From an uncultured Clostridia bacterium (lineage in GTDB: Bacteria > Bacillota > Clostridia > Christensenellales > Aristaeellaceae), in NCBI GenBank assembly GCA_946042585.1, contig CAMGDO010000025.1, positions 1 through 8,065 on the forward strand: DNA of 8,065 nucleotides, given 5' to 3'. The notes under the pieces were generated by a model. That model was not told the DNA's origin and ran no database searches. It saw only the letters and a list, made by a program, of their open reading frames with translations. This document shows positions 6,973 to 8,065 of this stretch, in pieces. Within the stretch, counting starts at the first letter, position 1. The number at the start of each line of letters is the position of its first letter. Made by a program: the position numbers and the translations under genes.

Positions 6973-7651
6973 AGGTTCCCTCCCCAAGGTCAGATAGCCC
7001 GCGCAGCAGCCGCCATACGGGCGCAAGCGCCCTGAAATCTGCGGCTACGCGGTCGGCAATCGAAGGTTCAAAGATCCATGCAGGATCGATATTCTGCTTT
7101 TCAAAATACAGGCTCCTGGCGCAGTAGACCGGCACAAGAGCGGCGGGCAGGCCGTTTGGCGGGCGCAGTTTTTTCCATCTGCTGCCGTCCGCGGCAAAAC
7201 CGTGATCGTTTGACAGCTGAAGCAGGCGGAGCATTTCTTCAGGCTGCGCTTCCATGCGGCGGCGCAGGGCGTCAAACAGATTTCTGTTTTCTCCCCACAC
7301 GCCCAGCCCCCAGCTGACCTGCTCCAGACGGATTTCAAACCAGTAAAACGGCATGCCGTCCTTGGGGATGGCTGCCTGCCGGAAAGCGACCCAGTGATGG
7401 TCGCGATAGGGAGACTTATCGCGGCTGTAGCGCGTATCGCGGTTGATGCGCGACAGGCACTTGTGCGCGCGCACCTCCATGTCGCCGTCGATAGCGAGCA
7501 TGACAGGGGCGAGCGCCTCAATGAATGCATAGAACGGATCGCGGACTTTCCGGTAATACTCCTGACGATGCGCATCCATGAACGCCTTGTTGTTATTGAA
7601 ACGGATTTCGGCGTAGAAGGAAAGCAAATCGCCGTTAAAGCTTTCAAACAT
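6965..7651 (-). CDS. DUF2461 family protein of unknown function
   Basis: The 228-residue protein matches the DUF2461 (TIGR02453) pattern: an N-terminal FNNNKAFMDAHRQEY region (18-32), then the family signature RINRDTRYSRDKSPYR (68-83), followed by PFYWFEIRLEQVSWGLGVW (101-119). It has no signal peptide or membrane helices and is probably cytoplasmic. I know of no established biochemical activity for the family; the conserved Arg/Asp/Lys cluster suggests an anionic ligand or nucleic-acid contact, but that is inference. It is the first gene of the operon. The ATG at 7651 is preceded by GGAGGG 4 bases away and lies about 26 bases below a predicted transcription start. Its last codons (TAT GAT TGA) contain the ATG of the phosphohexomutase. 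The gene is intact and of normal family length. Confidence 0.9.
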   Translation of the reverse strand: MFESFNGDLLSFYAEIRFNNNKAFMDAHRQEYYRKVRDPFYAFIEALAPVMLAIDGDMEVRAHKCLSRINRDTRYSRDKSPYRDHHWVAFRQAAIPKDGMPFYWFEIRLEQVSWGLGVWGENRNLFDALRRRMEAQPEEMLRLLQLSNDHGFAADGSRWKKLRPPNGLPAALVPVYCARSLYFEKQNIDPAWIFEPSIADRVAADFRALAPVWRLLRGLSDLGEGTYD

Positions 7652-7683
7652 AATTCCCTCCGGGCCTTTCCACCCAAGAATAA

Positions 7684-7712
7684 ATTATAGTGCATCGGAC
7701 AGCTTTTTTCAA
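7684..7712 (-). promoter_or_regulatory. Sigma-A promoter of the DUF2461-phosphohexomutase-tkt-murC operon
   Basis: On the minus strand, TTGAAA (7707-7712, five of six consensus bases) is followed after 17 bases by a perfect TATAAT (7684-7689). Predicted transcription starts near 7677, giving a leader of about 26 bases that contains GGAGGG just before the ATG at 7651. No operator-like palindrome overlaps it, which fits constitutive expression of housekeeping genes. Confidence 0.85.
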
Positions 7713-7783
7713 GCCTGAACAGAATTCTTGCGCGTTTTTGACAATGCAATCGTTATTTCGTGCCGGAGCGAGCGCATTCGCGC

Positions 7784-7812
7784 TTGACACTTTGCCGTGT
7801 GCGTGCTACATT
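7784..7812 (+). promoter_or_regulatory. Sigma-A promoter of pepF
   Basis: A perfect -35 TTGACA (7784-7789) is followed after 17 bases by TACATT (7807-7812), with TGC directly before it as in extended -10 promoters. Transcription would begin near 7819, leaving a leader of about 31 bases with GGAGG at 7836-7840. It is divergent from the operon promoter at 7684-7712; the two -35 boxes are about 70 bases apart. Confidence 0.75.
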
Positions 7813-7849
7813 GCCTTGGGAATATTCTATTGAACGGAGGAATAGACTG

Positions 7850-8065
7850 ATGCAACAGGTGAAACTGCGCCGGGAAATGGACCCGCGCTGGATGTGGAAG
7901 CTGAATGATATACTGGACGGCGCTGCTGCCTTTGATGAACTGTTTGAGAAGGCTGCCCGGGGCATTGACGAGATGGCTGCTTATCAGGGAAAGGTGGCGC
8001 AGGATGCCCGCGGCGCGATTGTCAAATATTTTGAAGTGGAAAGAATGCTTGAGCGCCTCTATACC
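7850..8065 (+). CDS. pepF: Oligoendopeptidase F, M3 peptidase family (5' part; cut by window end)
   Basis: Only the first 72 residues are present. They match the N-terminal helical region of PepF/M3 oligoendopeptidases: a short basic and acidic lead-in, the WKLNDIL box (16-22) where family members read W.L.DIY, a helix with FDELFEKA (28-35), then AAYQGKVAQDA (43-53) and a LERLYT stretch (67-72) equivalent to the family's 'LERLYVYA'. The HExxH zinc site lies far downstream and is not in the window. Full-length members are cytoplasmic zinc metallopeptidases of about 560-600 residues that degrade short peptides. The ATG at 7850 is supported by GGAGG at 7836-7840, 9 bases upstream, and by a good promoter. 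The reading frame runs off the end with no defect. Confidence 0.88.
   Translation, partial: MQQVKLRREMDPRWMWKLNDILDGAAAFDELFEKAARGIDEMAAYQGKVAQDARGAIVKYFEVERMLERLYT

Noticed and set aside
6973..7026. Upstream start for the phosphohexomutase
   Set aside because: It would lie deep inside the DUF2461 gene without a ribosome binding site; the ATG at 6972 has GGGAGGG directly upstream and gives a family-like N-terminus.
3565..7035. A plus-strand open frame of 1156 codons across tkt and the phosphohexomutase
   Set aside because: It is antisense to two clear, motif-complete enzymes; its His/Gly/Ala-rich translation has no recognisable domain and is typical of the reverse frame of GC-rich genes. 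It has no ribosome binding site or promoter I could see.
7738..7758. Second TTGACA (7738-7743) as an alternative promoter
   Set aside because: No acceptable -10 lies 16-18 bases downstream; the nearest AT-rich hexamer is only 9 bases away.
7771..7784. Short palindrome AGCGC-ATTC-GCGCT next to the pepF -35
   Set aside because: Five-base GC arms are expected by chance in this composition; no second copy or known site was recognised.

Overview
This window looks like chromosomal housekeeping DNA from a GC-rich member of the Bacillota (class Clostridia or a relative), probably the end of a metagenomic or draft-genome contig. The evidence is GGAGG-type ribosome binding sites in front of nearly every gene, vegetative sigma-A promoters (TTGACA/TATAAT with 17-bp spacers), an intrinsic terminator, and protein types common in gut Clostridia (an M3 oligoendopeptidase F, a DUF2461 protein, a clostridial-style MurC). 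The genus cannot be told from the sequence alone. Bases 1-28 are not biological: they match the 3' part of the Illumina Nextera transposase adapter, so the contig begins with untrimmed adapter.

Layout, right to left, since most genes are on the minus strand. Near the right end (7652-7849) is a divergent promoter region. To the right it drives a plus-strand oligoendopeptidase F gene (7850 onward, cut by the window end). To the left it drives a tight minus-strand operon: a DUF2461 protein (7651-6965), a divergent phosphohexomutase (6972-5461, overlapping DUF2461 by 8 bases), transketolase tkt (5442-3469, 18-base gap) and murC (3383-1986, 85-base gap containing a strong inverted repeat). A clear intrinsic terminator at 1974-1948 closes this unit. 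Beyond it are a small, probably ferritin-like helical protein (1889-1440) and a MATE-family multidrug/cation antiporter (1365 to the contig edge). The MATE gene has its own strong promoter, overlapped by a long palindrome that looks like an operator.

The central operon joins sugar-phosphate metabolism (hexose phosphate isomerisation, pentose phosphate carbon shuffling) to UDP-MurNAc-L-alanine synthesis, a plausible link between central carbon flux and cell-wall precursor supply. The function of the leading DUF2461 gene is unknown. The MATE exporter looks like a separately, probably inducibly, regulated gene.

I did not find a previously undescribed multi-gene system, mobile element, CRISPR array, tRNA or rRNA. 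The points most worth a second look are the palindrome over the MATE promoter and Shine-Dalgarno, the unusual active-site loops of the phosphohexomutase, the hairpin between tkt and murC, and the adapter at the contig end.
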